Part shown: positions 1-12,503 of the stretch, piece after piece | How the letters are laid out: each line of letters begins with the position of its first letter | How positions within the stretch are numbered: the first letter of the stretch is position 1 | The notes under the pieces: generated by a model | The model's database searches: none | Seen by the model: only the letters and a program-made list of their open reading frames with translations | Told to the model about the DNA's origin: nothing | Assembly (NCBI GenBank): GCA_905221605.1 | Contig: CAJNDS010002347.1 | Span: 201,501-265,500, forward strand | Source of the DNA: Symbiodinium natans | Lineage: Eukaryota > Sar > Dinophyceae > Suessiales > Symbiodiniaceae | Direction of reading: 5' to 3' | DNA: 64,000 nt | Position numbers and translations under genes: made by a program

Positions 1-2990
1 GTTGTGGGCCCAATGGCACCGTCAATGGTTTCGCCCATGGCGCAGCAGCCCATGATACACTATGGAGGTCAAGTGGCCCCGGTTGTAAGATCTGTACAGC
101 ATGCCAGTAGTCTGGTCCCTTAAAATGGGTTAAATTGGGGCCAGGACGAGCCACGCCGCAGCCAATGCCTGGGATGGCTTTCAAGCCGCTTGGCAGAATG
201 GCAATCAAGTTTCTCCCTTAATCGACCTGCATAAGTCTCTTGGAGGGTGTGGGCATGAGCTTTTTCAAGGCCTGCCCCAGCGGCTGTGCCGGTCGCGATG
301 ACGGCCACGCAGAGGCAGCTGACCTTGCCATGGCTTGGCAGGCAGGTGTGGTAGCTCTTGAATTTCTGGCAGTGGCATGTCAGGTATTTCCCCAGCGTGT
401 CTGTCAGCCCCACGGGCGCCGGCTATCCGACCGGCCCAGCGGCCGGGGCTCAGATGCCACGATTGTTGAGGCAGGCTGTAGTGCGTCCTTCTTGATGAGG
501 ATGATGGATGATAAAGTGACGGCAGCGATGCTGATAGGCCCTTGAGCATAGTCAGGAGCACGAGGAACACGATGCTGATGTCGTGATGAACGTCCACATG
601 TGCGGAATTGAGTTTCCTTGTAGCACATGCCATTGGAGCTAATACAGGTGAAGGGGTAGGTTGAAGGTTGTAGCTGCATGAATTTCAGCCTTGGAGTGTC
701 ATCAGCCCAGCTAGCCAACTGATGCGGCTGGAACACCGACCTACACTTGCGAGGTCCGAGGACGGCGCTGCACCAGCATGGAAGGACATGCAGCAGCGCC
801 TGGGTCGAACAGCTTCCTCCGTGGCCACGACGGTACCACCAGGCCGGTGCCATAGCGCCACACAAGACGAAGACGAAGAAGACGAAGACGACGAAGACGA
901 AGACGAAGAGTCGCTAGCACAGCTGTCATCAGGAGGAAGAAGGCAGGCAGAAGCAGTAAGGTTCGTGAGACCAATCTCTGTCAAAAACTGTAGCGACGGT
1001 CGACGGGGAAATTCGTGCCAGCTCAAGCTCGGTGCCTGAGCTTCGGTGGGAACTTTGCAATTTCCAGTCCTCGAATGACCCGGGGGTGATGCCGAGGGTG
1101 CTATTAGCATGTTTTGGCGCCCATAGTTCGCGACGTACTCCTCATAGCCAGGATCTCCTCCTGCCGAACATGCAGCCTCTTCGTTGCTTGCGGTCTCCGC
1201 GTGCCAAAGCCCAACGCCATCTCAGCAGCCGGCAAGATTGGTGAAACCCACCCACCTGCGCCTTGCCTTCGTTTTGCCTTCGTTACAACAAAGCTTTGAC
1301 TTGTATACTTGTTTGCCTCAGCTGCAGTCGCCACACAAACCATGCCCAGCTTTTCCCTTAAAAGTGGGGAAGCTGAGGGAGAGTGTCTGAGAGTGTCCTG
1401 CCAGGCTGGATGTGAAGGTCGGCGAGTCGCCTTCGCCTACACCTCCAGTGCCCGGCTCGCCAGTGGAGCTCCCCTGGACCCGGTTGGCCTCGGGCACGCT
1501 GGAACAAGGCCCCCACAACTAGGGGTACCTTCTTGGGGTCCTTTGTGATACGTTGATCCCACACTTTGGTGATCTTTATGGCGCATCGCAGTGCAAACGA
1601 AAGGAAGCACGACTTCTTCTTTCTATAACTTTACAGTGAAAATATACATGCACGTATATGCACATATATGCACGATTCCCGAGTCAGAGTTCAAGCCAAC
1701 TTCAACGGACCAGCTCTTGGAAGGAGGCGAGCACATCCGCGCAACTTCTTCTTTTGTTTTTTTGTTTTTTTTTTGTTTTTTGTTTTTTCGCTTTTCAAGT
1801 ATTTGGGGCAGCAGAGGGTGCCTCTTGGAATGCGCTTTTCCCCCGAGCGGCGAGCACACCGCACGTGCCAGGACTCGCGGATGAAGTCAAAGCCGACCTT
1901 CGTAGAAGCAGCGCCCTGGCAGAGTCTGGCAGAGTCTGGCAGAGTGCGATGTGCAGTCGCTGCCGAGGATGAGGGTTGAGGGCAGCGACGCCTTTTGCAA
2001 GTGCTGCGAGGAGCTGAAAGTAAAGCCGAAGATGTTCGAAGCATGGGTGCGGCACCATCGGTATACCTGTGTTGATGGGCACCGGCTACACCTTTCTGGG
2101 CTCCCACGTCCTACGCCTCCTAAATGACCTCACAGCCCTAGCACCGCAGTCACACTATGTCACACTGCATCTAATCAGAGCCAAGTCATGGAGCTCAACA
2201 GTGCCCTGTTGAGCTTGTTCTGCGCAGCCCTGAGCTGTATCTGGAGTGCAACAGGTGGGGAAGCCAGAGGCAGCGCAACCCCCCAAGGCAGGGTCGGCTG
2301 GGCTGTTTGTCGTCTCAACTAGCATAACTAGCCTTCGCATGAACCCAATTACAATGCAAGCGCTTATTAAGACCGTGCGAGGGTTAGGTCAGGTCAAGGC
2401 TCAGATTCTTAACTTGAGAGTAGCTTGTTTGGCGTGTGTTTTGCTGCTGTTCCGGCTTCATGGAGGGCTCAGGTTCTTCGCACATTCTTGATCTGGGATT
2501 TGAGACAGCAACCTATGATTGAGGCCTTCTTGCGAAAAGCTTGCAAGCTAAGAATCTCTTGATTGGGGAATTTTGTGATTAAAAGGTAGATTAAAATTCG
2601 GGGCTTGCTTCAAAAAGCCCTGGGTTAAGGACTCTCAAATCAAGGGGCGGAAACGACTCAATGCGTAAGAAATTTCAGCCCTCAAATTCTTAAGTACGGA
2701 ATTCTTAGCCAGTACTCCCGCTGCAACAAGAACCCCAGCATGTCTTATCTGGATGTACCGAACTGAGCCGATGTGTGCCAAGCTCGCCCCCTACCATTCC
2801 GTCAAAAACGAGGCGAGCTGAAAGCCGATGCGAGAACACTCGGCCGGACGCTCGATCTTGGCAAGTCGTGACAAGCTGCTGGCTGTCCACTTTCCACCGG
2901 GGGCTGCATGAGCCTGTTCTGGAGCCTGACATGACCATGCTGTGAGTGAGTAACGTGCCCAAGGCCAAGAAAAGAAAGCAGATACCATTG
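1..2990. other. No recognisable gene; simple repeats
   Basis: I see no family motif in either strand here. It holds a GAC/GAA microsatellite near 868-911, which would encode an Asp/Glu run on the plus strand, and a T-rich tract near 1752-1793. Open frames are short and overlap on both strands without a convincing splice pattern. It could contain 5' exons or the promoter of the kinase gene downstream. Confidence 0.4.
868..911. repeat. GAC/GAA microsatellite
   Basis: Interspersed GAC and GAA trinucleotides, about 44 bases. It stays open as an acidic run in one plus-strand frame, but no coding exon can be confirmed around it. Confidence 0.7.
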
Positions 2991-2998
2991 CAAGCCAG

Positions 2999-4445
2999 GA
3001 GAAGAAAGCCGATGCCAGACGTGCGGGTGCCCGACTCAGCTTGCTTTGCCAGGTGGGAGAGGATGCGTTGGTTCTCGATCATAGCTTGGTCACTCGCAGG
3101 TGAGGAAACGAAGGCTGATGCCAGAAGAGCAGGTGTGCGCATGAATAATGTGTTCGTTTGGTGTGGGATGACCAACCGGTGGCACTGCTTGGCACAGGTG
3201 AGGAGAGGAAAGCGGAGAAAGCAGAGACTCTTAGAGCAGACAGAAGTCTGGGACCCAGCGTGGGACCATATGAGACCTAGAGCCCAAGAGTCGCGTGCTA
3301 CAGACTCGCGTGCCCAAGAGCCCGAGGCGACGAGCGGCGAGCGGAGCTTAGAGGAAGAGGCGCGTATGTATGGGGGTGCAAGGCAATGCAAGGCCTTTGG
3401 ATTTGTCTGCTTCGACATGTAGAGCACCTCCACATGTAGACTTAGAGCTGCGCTCCAAGGAGACGAGCGCCACGAAGTGCGGGTGAGAGGTGCGAGTGCA
3501 CGGCCACCTGCGCATCGCATGGGTTTCGGCTTATATGGCTTAATGGACTTCTGGTTTCAGGCAATGGCACTACGGAATGTCCTGGTACAGCCATTGAAAC
3601 ACCAGGTGATGACGTGAGAGCAGCCGCGAGAGGAAGAGGTGCCCGGGCTTGTTCGGGCTATTCTCGCATGGCCTATGCGGAAAATCTAGGAGGCGCAGTA
3701 TGCGGCACGTGGTAGCTGAAACATGAGCCCGCAGGGGAAGATGCAAAGCAGGGCATCAAGGGCAGAGGAGCCTTGACGTGCATGGGATCGGATGGGCAAA
3801 TCTGCTGCATGGCACCTTGCACCAATCTTGCATGGGATCCGACAGGAGAGGAGGGGAAGGTTGGCGAAACCAGAATCAGGGGCACCTGCCCCAGCTGCCG
3901 CGTTCATGAGAGCATTCCCACGGACATGACCACCATCCCTCATCCCATGTTATCCAATCTGCTGCTCCGTAAGGTGAGGAGGGAAAGGCCGGACGTGGAA
4001 GAGGCAGCTGCTTTGGAGCAGACCGAGACTCACTGGCAAGCAGTACCCCTTATCTATCCTTGTCTCCAGGAGGGGAAGAGATGAGTCCGACGAAGGCAGA
4101 AGCGAGGAGGCGGCCCACAGGTCGGGAGCTTTCTTTCTGCGCGAGAGAACTCTTTGCGCTCTGCGCACAGGGCCTTATGGTACCTTGAGTCGCGCATGGT
4201 GCAGGGATTGACCCCGCTTCCTTCTAGACTAGAGAGCACGTACGAAGCTGTTTGAGACTATCTGCATCAGTGACATAGTGGGCTTGAGCCTTGAGCTGCT
4301 TCCGAAGCCAGGAACCGTGCATGGCAACAGGCAGTTCTTATCGCAGCCCTACACGGCCAACCTCCCGTAATGCCGAAACATGAACTGTGGTGGCCCCTGC
4401 GACTGAGGTGAGGAGGCGAAAGAGGGGAAGGTCGACCTCCGCCGT
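2999..4445 (+). repeat. Repeated Glu/Lys/Ala-rich short modules, possible duplicated mini-exons
   Basis: At least seven stretches begin right after an AG with GTGAGGA or GAGAAGA/GAGAGGA/GAGGGGA, then run purine-rich for roughly 30-50 bases: starts near 2999, 3100, 3198, 3845, 3973, 4070 and 4407. Read in the same relative frame most give peptides of the type GEE-x-KA-D/E-A-R-R, for example GEETKADARRA at 3100-3132, which is a 33-nt unit with phase-1 ends. The units at 3198 and 3973 also share downstream sequence (GAGCAGACaGAaaCTC-like), so they are duplicated together with intron. This could be an exon-duplication array encoding a charged N-terminal region of the kinase that follows, or a separate gene. 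The phase of the 2999 unit does not match the others, so coding is not proven. Confidence 0.35.
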
Positions 4446-4789
4446 AAAGGCTCAGGCAGGGTAAGGTCAGAGCCAGATGCGGAAGATACTGTAGCAGCTG
4501 CACCCTGACTTCTCTAGCAGCTTGCGCGGCCCTACAGTGGCCCTACAGAATGTGCAGGCGAGGAAACCCGGGAAGATGCTGCACGCAAGCCGGCAGTGAG
4601 CAGCTCGCCAAGCGACGTCAGCGACAGCAGGTTCAAGACAGTACATGCGTACATGTCATCACGTGAACTCACGTGTCACCAAGGACGTGTGGAGAAGGGC
4701 CGGGAGGCCACAAACAGGGCAGCAAAGCCAAGAGAAGGTCAGAGCTTGGGTCGGAGCAAGTCCAGCATGTCCCGACTTGGTGCGAGTCA

Positions 4790-4965
4790 CTTTCATGGAG
4801 CGCAGGCGAACGGGCGGCCGAGAAGCCGACCGAGAAGCCCACGGAGAAACTTGCCGAGAAGCCAGAAAAGCTGAACAAGCAAGAAAAGGACATTGCGGCT
4901 CCGCCGGAAAGTTCTGCTTCGGCGTGGAGGAAATGGCGGCTGCTGCAAGACGGTCATGAGCAGAG
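4790..4965 (+). CDS. Candidate exon, Glu/Lys/Pro-rich then basic helix
   Basis: One plus frame reads AGERAAEKPTEKPTEKLAEK followed by PEKLNKQEKDIAAPPESSAS and AWRKWRLLQDG. The EKPT/EKLA/EKPE steps are a short internal repeat. Composition resembles the Glu/Lys modules upstream, and the frame lies about 0.8 kb before the first kinase exon on the same strand, so it may be part of the N-terminal region of that protein. No domain is recognised and splice edges are not fixed. Confidence 0.3.
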
Positions 4966-5765
4966 GCTGCCGGCCCCACTAGGTGTAACTGGATCTCGAT
5001 CCGATGTCGCTTGGATGACTTAAGGCGCTCTCTTGTGTCAAGGCCGGAGGAGGAGCCAGAGGCAAGCTTCTGCCGGGAAATGTTCATCAGCCGGAGACAT
5101 GGCCGGCCAGAGGACGGATCTCATATTCCGAGCATTGAGGTTCGAGAAATTAGTGAAGGCTGTGCCAAGAGATGCCGAGGCTACGAGATGCTACGAGGTG
5201 CATGTGAACCAAAATGGGTTGCAATGTTGTTTAGGAAACGCTCATTTCATGCAACAAACGTCCATGTTGCGAGTACATCCATTGGCAATCCATGCCCGAA
5301 CGATCCCGAATGATAAGAACGTGCATGTTCCTACAACCACACGATGATAATGTTCATGTTACGAGCCCGTGCGAAATGCGGGAGCATCCATGCTCGCGCG
5401 ATGATAAGGTTCGGAAGTATTTGCCAACTAAGCCCGCAACCCGAAACGGTGCTGGCAATGCTAGCAAAGCCTTGTACCCTAAAGATCAGCAACCCGAAGC
5501 GGTTAAGCCCGAAAATCTTGTGCCCAAACACTCACAACCCGAAAACCCACCCTGAGAACCGCAAGAAGTGCATGCCCAAACCCCAAAGCAGCGTGCGCCA
5601 TAACCGCGAAAGCAAGAGCTCTTGACACTGAGCTGCATTCGTTGCTTGAGCACATGCGCTTTCCCTAGACGTAGCGCGCGCTTTGACAAAGCGCACGTGC
5701 AGTCTCAGAGGCCGGCAGGTTGCTTTTTTGCCCTTTTTCTTCTACATCCCCTCCTGTGCCATGAG

Positions 5766-8700
5766 GACCACTACCGTGTGCTGGGAGTGCTGGGCAAGGG
5801 CTCTTTCGGCGTCGTTCGAAAAGTTCAGTGCCGGCAGACAAAGGCCATGAGAGTGCCGCTCGGCTGTACACTACATGGATATATGCACTTGGGCTTCCCC
5901 ATGCTGGCTGAGGATGAAAATCGTCGACAAGCAGAAGGCTCTGAGCGGAGGATATCCCTTGAAGCTGATCATGGAAGAAATTGACAAGCTCAAGTCACTG
6001 GATCACCCCGCAGTGCTTCGACTCTTCGCAACTCTTTTGCAGCTGGCAAGATGGCAGGGCACAGGGCCAGGGTCGACAGTATGAAACGGAGGGCTGTAGG
6101 ACCTCCATAAAGTTGCAAACGCTTGCGCGTGCCGCCGGGCAGCCGGCCAGCCCAGCCCACAGGATGCGCACGTCGGTGATCCAATCGGTGCGGCTCGGAG
6201 GTTCCGGTCCGCAGGGTCTGGCTGCTGAACTGCTGAGCGCAGGTCGAGGACAAAGACACCGGAGAGTCGGAGAGTGGCTGTAAAAACCCGCAACCCCACA
6301 GCATGGGTGCGCTTTGGGGACGGGACGATACGGGATGTAGAGGCCCTGGAGGACCTGAAGACTAGCAAAGGCTTGCAGTGTCAGCGGCCTTGTGCTGCCA
6401 CATAAGCCAGGGTGATTGAGGCGGTTGGAACTGCCAAGAAGGCAGCCAAAACAAGTGGATGGTATGGGAGTCGCAGGGGCCGAGATCCCGAAGGGGGAGT
6501 CCCTTCCACATTCTTGCGACCGCCCACAGCATCAAGTTTGCTCCGACGGGGAGGGGGGCTTTCATGCTAAATCGTAAACGGTGGTATGCCGGATGATTGC
6601 AGACTTGTTGCTGCACGTCACTGTGTCCAGTTAACTTTCGGTTCGTTATCATTTCTGATTTCTGGATAACGAGTTGTCGAAGGTAAAGGGGAATCACTTT
6701 TCAGCTGAAGCCGTAAAGCTCGGGTCCTGGACTGCTCTTCAGATACTCTTGGGCGCGTTTTGGGAGTACCATTCATGGTCTTCCGCTGCTTGGGTTTGGG
6801 AAAGTGTTCGCGCAAACTTGCCAAAACCTGGTGGTCTCCCGCGCAGCTCAATTTCAACGTGTTGTTGGGTGAATGTGCGAGAACCTAAGCCTTTCCCTCT
6901 GGTCTTGTGTAAGAATGTTCAGGGCACTGGCAGCACGCACGGCTTGCATGACCACGCTCTGTTTCCGACCGCATCGCTTTGTAACATCTACATGGTGAGT
7001 AAAGTACGTAGCAGGAACGGCCGACAAACACATTAATTCGAAGTATACTGGCTACGAGTCCCATTACGTCTATCGCCGCTGGTGTCATGTGCCAATGAAG
7101 CACGATCGTGCGCTGCGCATGGATACGGCATGGATACGGCCCTGGAAGCCGAGGAGTACTACGCAGACTCACGCTCGTTGTACTTGATCACCGACCTCCT
7201 TCCAGGCAGCTCTCTAATTTTTATGGCAGAGATCACTGGTGCCTGGAGTTGTGAGATGCCAGGTGGGGACCTTCTGGAAGCTGTTGAAAAGTCGAAGCTT
7301 GGACCCGTACACACTCTAGCAGCCCCGGTGCCCCAGTTCTGAGTCTTCCACACCCAGGTATGCTGAAAAGAAGCAACTGCCAGAAGCATGGGCCAACGAC
7401 TGGCATTTAGACTTCTTGTTGGTTTCTGATCGATTTCCCTGGTTCCTTCTGCTCGTCATCCGCAGAAGACGCTGCTGATGGGATCACCATGCTATTGTGT
7501 CGCCCTTCCAAGGTTGCTGCAGTGTTCAGACAAGCCTGCGAAGGCGTAGCGTATTGTGCTACGGCTGCAGTGCAGACGTGCAAGAACTACACCATATGAG
7601 AATTGCACGGCTTGAAGCACTCAGGTCACGCAAAAGGCGTGATGCACAAAGATTTGAAGCTTGAGAACATCATGTGCCTTGGCGAGCCGAGCCGTAGTCC
7701 GTAGTCGCCGCGATTAAATGGGATCCATACTTCAGGTTGTGCTCCATCGATCCTCCAGAAGCTGTCGTCATCGATGTGGGACTGGCAGAGCTGTTCCCCC
7801 CTGCTCAGGCACGCTGTAGTGCTCCCAGTCTGCCAGTTCTTTCCTTGCTGTCATCTGATTGTGTCGGAGCTTTAGACTGTAGACGAGCTCGTATATCCCC
7901 CTTGTGTTCAAAAACCGTTTTTCTCCAGCCAGCCATGAATGGAGTTGAGGAGTCTTCAGGGTTTGGGCCTTGCTTCCTCATACACAGCGTTCACAAGACC
8001 CTTGGGAAACATGAAGACCCTGGTATTTACTCCGTTGGTAAGACTTTGCACTGCCGGCATTGCTGTCTCCGGCCTGCCGACCTATGACAAGCCTATACGT
8101 AGTATCACGCTCGGCTGTCGCCCGCAGAAATGCCGTACGGCCCCGAAGATCCTCGAACGGAGCTTCGCCGACTGGTGCTTCATATCGTGTGAAGGTAACG
8201 GCTCTTTCCTGCAATGCCGCAGCGATAGTGCCCACAGCAATGGCGAAAGACATCGAGCGTTCGAGTGGAGTACATCTGGCTTGAGACGCTGCATAGCACA
8301 CAGCCCGAACCTTGAAGCTGTCAGCACTCAACTCGAAGCTGGCTTGGGGACCGTCCTGGCCGAATTACGATATGTCCAACCCGTCGGGTTCGGAATACAA
8401 GTCATATTGAGTACCTGTAGAACCATGGTTAGCTTCAGCTTCGTCCAGCTAGGTGACAGGCTAAAAAGACACTAGAAAGCACTCGGGCAGCTTTTTGCGT
8501 TGCGCACGAAGCTCAGCATCCAGCCCCCAAAGGCGGACTCCTTCAAGTCGGCAGATGCTGCCGGGACACTGGCGACTATGGCCCCTGAGGCGGAGGGGGC
8601 AGTGGGAGCTTTACGGAGCGTAGTGTTCCAAAAGGAGGCTCATGCTTGCGCCGCGCCTTCCCACTGAGTTCGCCTGTCCCGAGGTGATTCGCGGGAGCTT

Positions 8701-11040
8701 TTGCGCAGCGACGGCTGCATCCAAGCACCCATTCTTCTTTGGGCTTCATACGGATGCTTAATGGTAGAGCTTCATGTGAGACACATAACCCCTCAACACT
8801 CAGAGCATCGATTGGGGACGCGCTTAAGTGAGAGTTTCCATTTCATCCGATAGGATGAAATTGTGGTAGGTGAAGAGCATGGAAAACGATGGGGGATGTG
8901 CCAATTCAAAAACAAGCAAGGCTTACGCAAGTAAATTTGACGCCGACTCGTGTGGGAGAACTAATCACATCCCTGGTGCCAAGGCCAAGTGCGACGTGCG
9001 GACAGCTCAGTACCAGCTGCGGCTCTAGAAGGGTTTTTGGGGGAGAGCGGTTTGATTCGTCCACGCTCAAGTGTGTGTTTGTTACGATGTCCCCCAAAAG
9101 CCCGGGCCGAACAAAAGGTTCTGCGTTGAAGGCACTCAGCTTGTTGCCCGGATCTGTTTTCTCCATAAAGATGGGGGTCTAAAGTTGTGTCTCAAGTTGT
9201 TAGACTGGACTGACAGTGGGAATGTGGAAGCAAGCCGAGATGCCAAGAGCTTTCGCCAAACGTGTGGGGATTGCAGACCGGTATGTCGCGCGAAACAAGA
9301 CCCACGTGACTCTGACGTGGAAGCAGACGAAGCAGTATGCTTGGTGCCTCCAGCCTCCATGTTGATGATGGGCCTTCTGGCTCGGCTTTCTTTGTCCAGC
9401 TCGCTGAATATCAGTTGCGTTTGCTATGTCCAGTGTTGCAACCTCTCGCCTTCGCGTTGCCAGCATCAAGCACTCTTTTTTTTCATGCGGCATCCATCGC
9501 CCAGAGTCGGAAACCTTCGGCTGGTGTGGCAATACCTCGGTTTCCTTTTTACATGCTGGCCATGTCGTCTACTGGTTTCTCATGGTTTCTCTCACACGGA
9601 GACTTTCATCAATATCGTTCAAGCGGGTATGCAAACAAGGAGAAGCCTGTGAAACCAAGGTGGTCGCTGGGCTGCTGCTCCCTACTTGCATTAGCGCATT
9701 GCTGTCAAAAAACTTGCCACTCACGCTTTTCACAAAGTTCTCACACGAGTCAGATGAGGTCTGTATGCACTACTGTGCACACGGCCAAGACGGCTGAGAG
9801 ATACGCCCCTCCCGGACGATGCCAAGCCGGAAGATGATGACCCGAGCTGTCTCTAGACAGAATTGGGTTCAAAATCTGGGGACGAGGAGGGTCAAGACAG
9901 AAGTGGTGTCTCTTCGAAATTTTGAACACTTCCTCTTCTTCTTCTTCTTCTTCTTCTTCTGAGTTCCGTCGTTTTTGTGCATGAATTTTGAGAGGCTTCA
10001 AGTTTTGGACACTGCAGTGAGAGGGTCCCTTGAGCAGCTGGGAACTAATTTCAAGCTGTAAATTGGTACTTGATGGCTGCTTGGTTTTGTTAGGGTCCAT
10101 TTTTTGGTTTCCTGGCTTCTCGGCTGGATTTTCTTGATGGTTGTTTCTTGTTTTTCATTGCTTTGTTTTTCATTGCTGCAGATTCTGCATCTTGAGCAGT
10201 TCGGAAGCTTGAAATACATGAACTGAATGCCTGTTGAACCTGAAAAGCACCGAGTGGTGGCAGTTCAGAACAGTCCGACGCTTGACTTCGATCTTACCTG
10301 CAAAAAGCGCTAGTAAGCATTTGCAGTATTACGGTTTAGGCTCAACCGTTGCTTCCCGCGTTTCACGCTCAGAACGCCATGCTTTCTTAACTTTTAAAAG
10401 CTAGATTCTGTGTGGCTGGTGGGTGCGGTTCGTCCGCCAGATACAATTACGTATCCTTCAAGCTTAGGCTACTACAACTACTTCTATCCTTTCCGACCGC
10501 CTCTTGGCGAATCTCGCACGGATTCTTGGCTGAATCTGCAAAGTTCAGGTTCCGATATCTTTGGGCAGTGCCAAACCTCTGATGCTCGCTGTAGGCGTTC
10601 TCGCATTTGCTGAGAGGGGTCCGTTCATGCCTGTTCTAATTGTTGAGTCGGCTCCCTCGAAGCAAGTTGCTTGCCTGCATAGTCTGGATATCAGAGTTGC
10701 AATCTCGACACTGTGCGAAGCTGAAAGGAGCTCAAGGCCTACATCGAGCGGCAAAAGCGAGGTCCGGATTTAGCTCGGCTGCGCTGCTCTGCTGTGGCCG
10801 ACGCCGCTCGCTGTGGGACGTTGGGGTCAGGGCCAGGGCTGTTGCAGTGGCCATTGGAGGCTTCAGGACTCGCACCCGGCTTTCCAACCTCAACAAACAC
10901 AGGCACGTACAGTACCGGCGAAAAGAACCAAAACTCAAGCCGCCAAGCTCAGCAGCTTGGGGCATCAGCCGGGATTCAAGCAGTTGCTCCTCAGCTCAGG
11001 ACTTAGTGAAGGAGCTCCTGACCTTTGATGAGCCTTCAAG
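5766..11040 (+). CDS. CDPK-like serine/threonine protein kinase, catalytic domain exons
   Basis: Phosphorylates Ser/Thr residues, probably under Ca2+ control. Exons read from sequence: 5766-5854 (DHYRVLGVLGKGSFGVV, Gly-rich loop), 5913-6027 (VMKIVDK with the ATP Lys; alpha-C Glu in MEEIDKL), 7154-7205 (SLYLITDLLPG), 7263-about 7306 (GGDLLEAVEKS), 7513-7555 (VAAVFRQACEGVAYC), 7625-7685 (HKDLKLEN catalytic loop), 7736-7808 (VVIDVGLAELF, metal-binding Asp), 8533-8589 (GTLATMAPE), 8684-about 8701 (VIRGSF), about 8984-8997 (AKCDV), from 9660 (WSLGC), and 10995-11040 (AQDLVKELLTFDEPSR). Introns 5855-5912, 6028-7153, 7206-7262, 7686-7735 and 7809-8532 are GC-AG; 7556-7624 is GT-AG. Frames join correctly at these sites. 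HRD is HKD and DFG is DVG, but Lys and both Asp remain, so activity is plausible. A short piece between 7306 and 7513, and the RGPFMP region near 10615, are not resolved. Confidence 0.8.
9931..9960. repeat. TTC microsatellite
   Basis: About nine TTC units inside what is modelled as a kinase intron. The minus strand reads as a Glu run, which creates a spurious open frame. Confidence 0.8.
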
Positions 11041-11978
11041 GCTGGTGTCAACAGAGCCTGAAGAGAAACCGTCATGGACCCATGGACCCTTCATGATTCT
11101 GCTGGCAGATGATGTGCAGATGAGGCATTAAGTCAGAAAGGTGTTCATGATCCCCCGTCCCCCCTGAACCCAAAATACGCCAGCAGAACCTGATCTTCTG
11201 GAGGCCGCACATGCAAGCTGTTCTTACTCACCGGTGGCTACAAGAGTCCCGGGAACGGGAACAGGTGCTAGGAGCCCTGGGGCTGAAACACATGTGCACC
11301 ATTTACTCATTTCAGGGGGCTTCCTTCTGAGTTGATCTGAGTTGGGCCCAAAAGTGCAGACATGTGTGTTCGAAGTTCGAGGGGCCTCAAGGGCCCGGAT
11401 ATGAATAAAAGCAAAAACCGCGATTGGGCTTCATGGGCTTCATGGGGTTTCTGGGGGCAATAAACAACTCCCCCGTCTCAGGCAGTTGCATAGCGCTGAT
11501 ACAAGAAAGCGGGGCAACTCAACTCAGCCTTGGCACTTGGACACCAAATTGGGCTCCAATTGGAACCTTAGTGGTTGGGTTGGGGAGTGCGGTCGCGTAC
11601 GCGAATTTGAAACAGCACTTTCCAGGAGCCGGCCAAGTGGACAGCTGCCAGGCTGCAGAGTTCGTGTACCAACTGCCCTAGGTTCTGGGGTCTCTGCCTT
11701 GAGGAGCTTTTTAGGTGCACAGGGGCACGCCTTGTCTTTTGTGCATCTGCTGCCTTTCCATTTAGGCTTTCTGTGGGCACTCGCCGAGGTCTCCTTCAGT
11801 TTCACCGCACAAATGCGCTCGCGCAGGCCCGGCGAGGGCCAGCTCTGAGCCTTCTAACTGCGAGCCGTGCTGCAGCGTACTTCTTCAGCATACCATTTGT
11901 GCCCACTGTATGCAGACCGTAAGCAGACGGGAAGCGTACCAGTAGCACAGTGATACAGGCTTTTTTGAGACCCGGGAG

Positions 11979-12469
11979 GCGGTGCTGCTGGACATGGCCT
12001 CGCAGCTGCCGCTTGCGCAGCTTCGGGAGCTGACGCAGCTCTTCGAGTCCATGGACAAGGATGCTGCAGGGAGTTTTGCACTTCCAATGTGTGCGATAGA
12101 CCTCCAATTTCCGGAAACCCCCGTACGTTGCCCACAGGTTGCAACCACCATCTGTGACATCACGGCCACACACACACACACCATGGCTGTCCGTTTCACA
12201 GACGGCAGGATGGCAACGGTATGCTGGATCGTGGAGAGCTCACGGAAGCCCTTATGAAGGCGCATGGCTCGAATAGTAGTCGTGACCGAAGCCCGACCCG
12301 AGACGCTGCGCGGAGCATCCTTGTGATGGTAGGAGCCATAAGGGGGAAGTGCAGCTGGTCTTGCGCGCACAGTGAACAAACTGAATCCCAAACCCTGTTC
12401 TAGGGAATAGGAAGATACTTCTGGTGTGTAATTGTAAACGCTTGCGCGCGCCGCCTCGGCAGAGCGGGT

Positions 12470-12503
<34 letters not shown>

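Noticed and set aside
2705-3520. 271-codon minus-strand open frame
   Set aside because: No recognisable domain, Ser/Leu-rich translation, and it lies opposite the Glu/Lys-rich modules.
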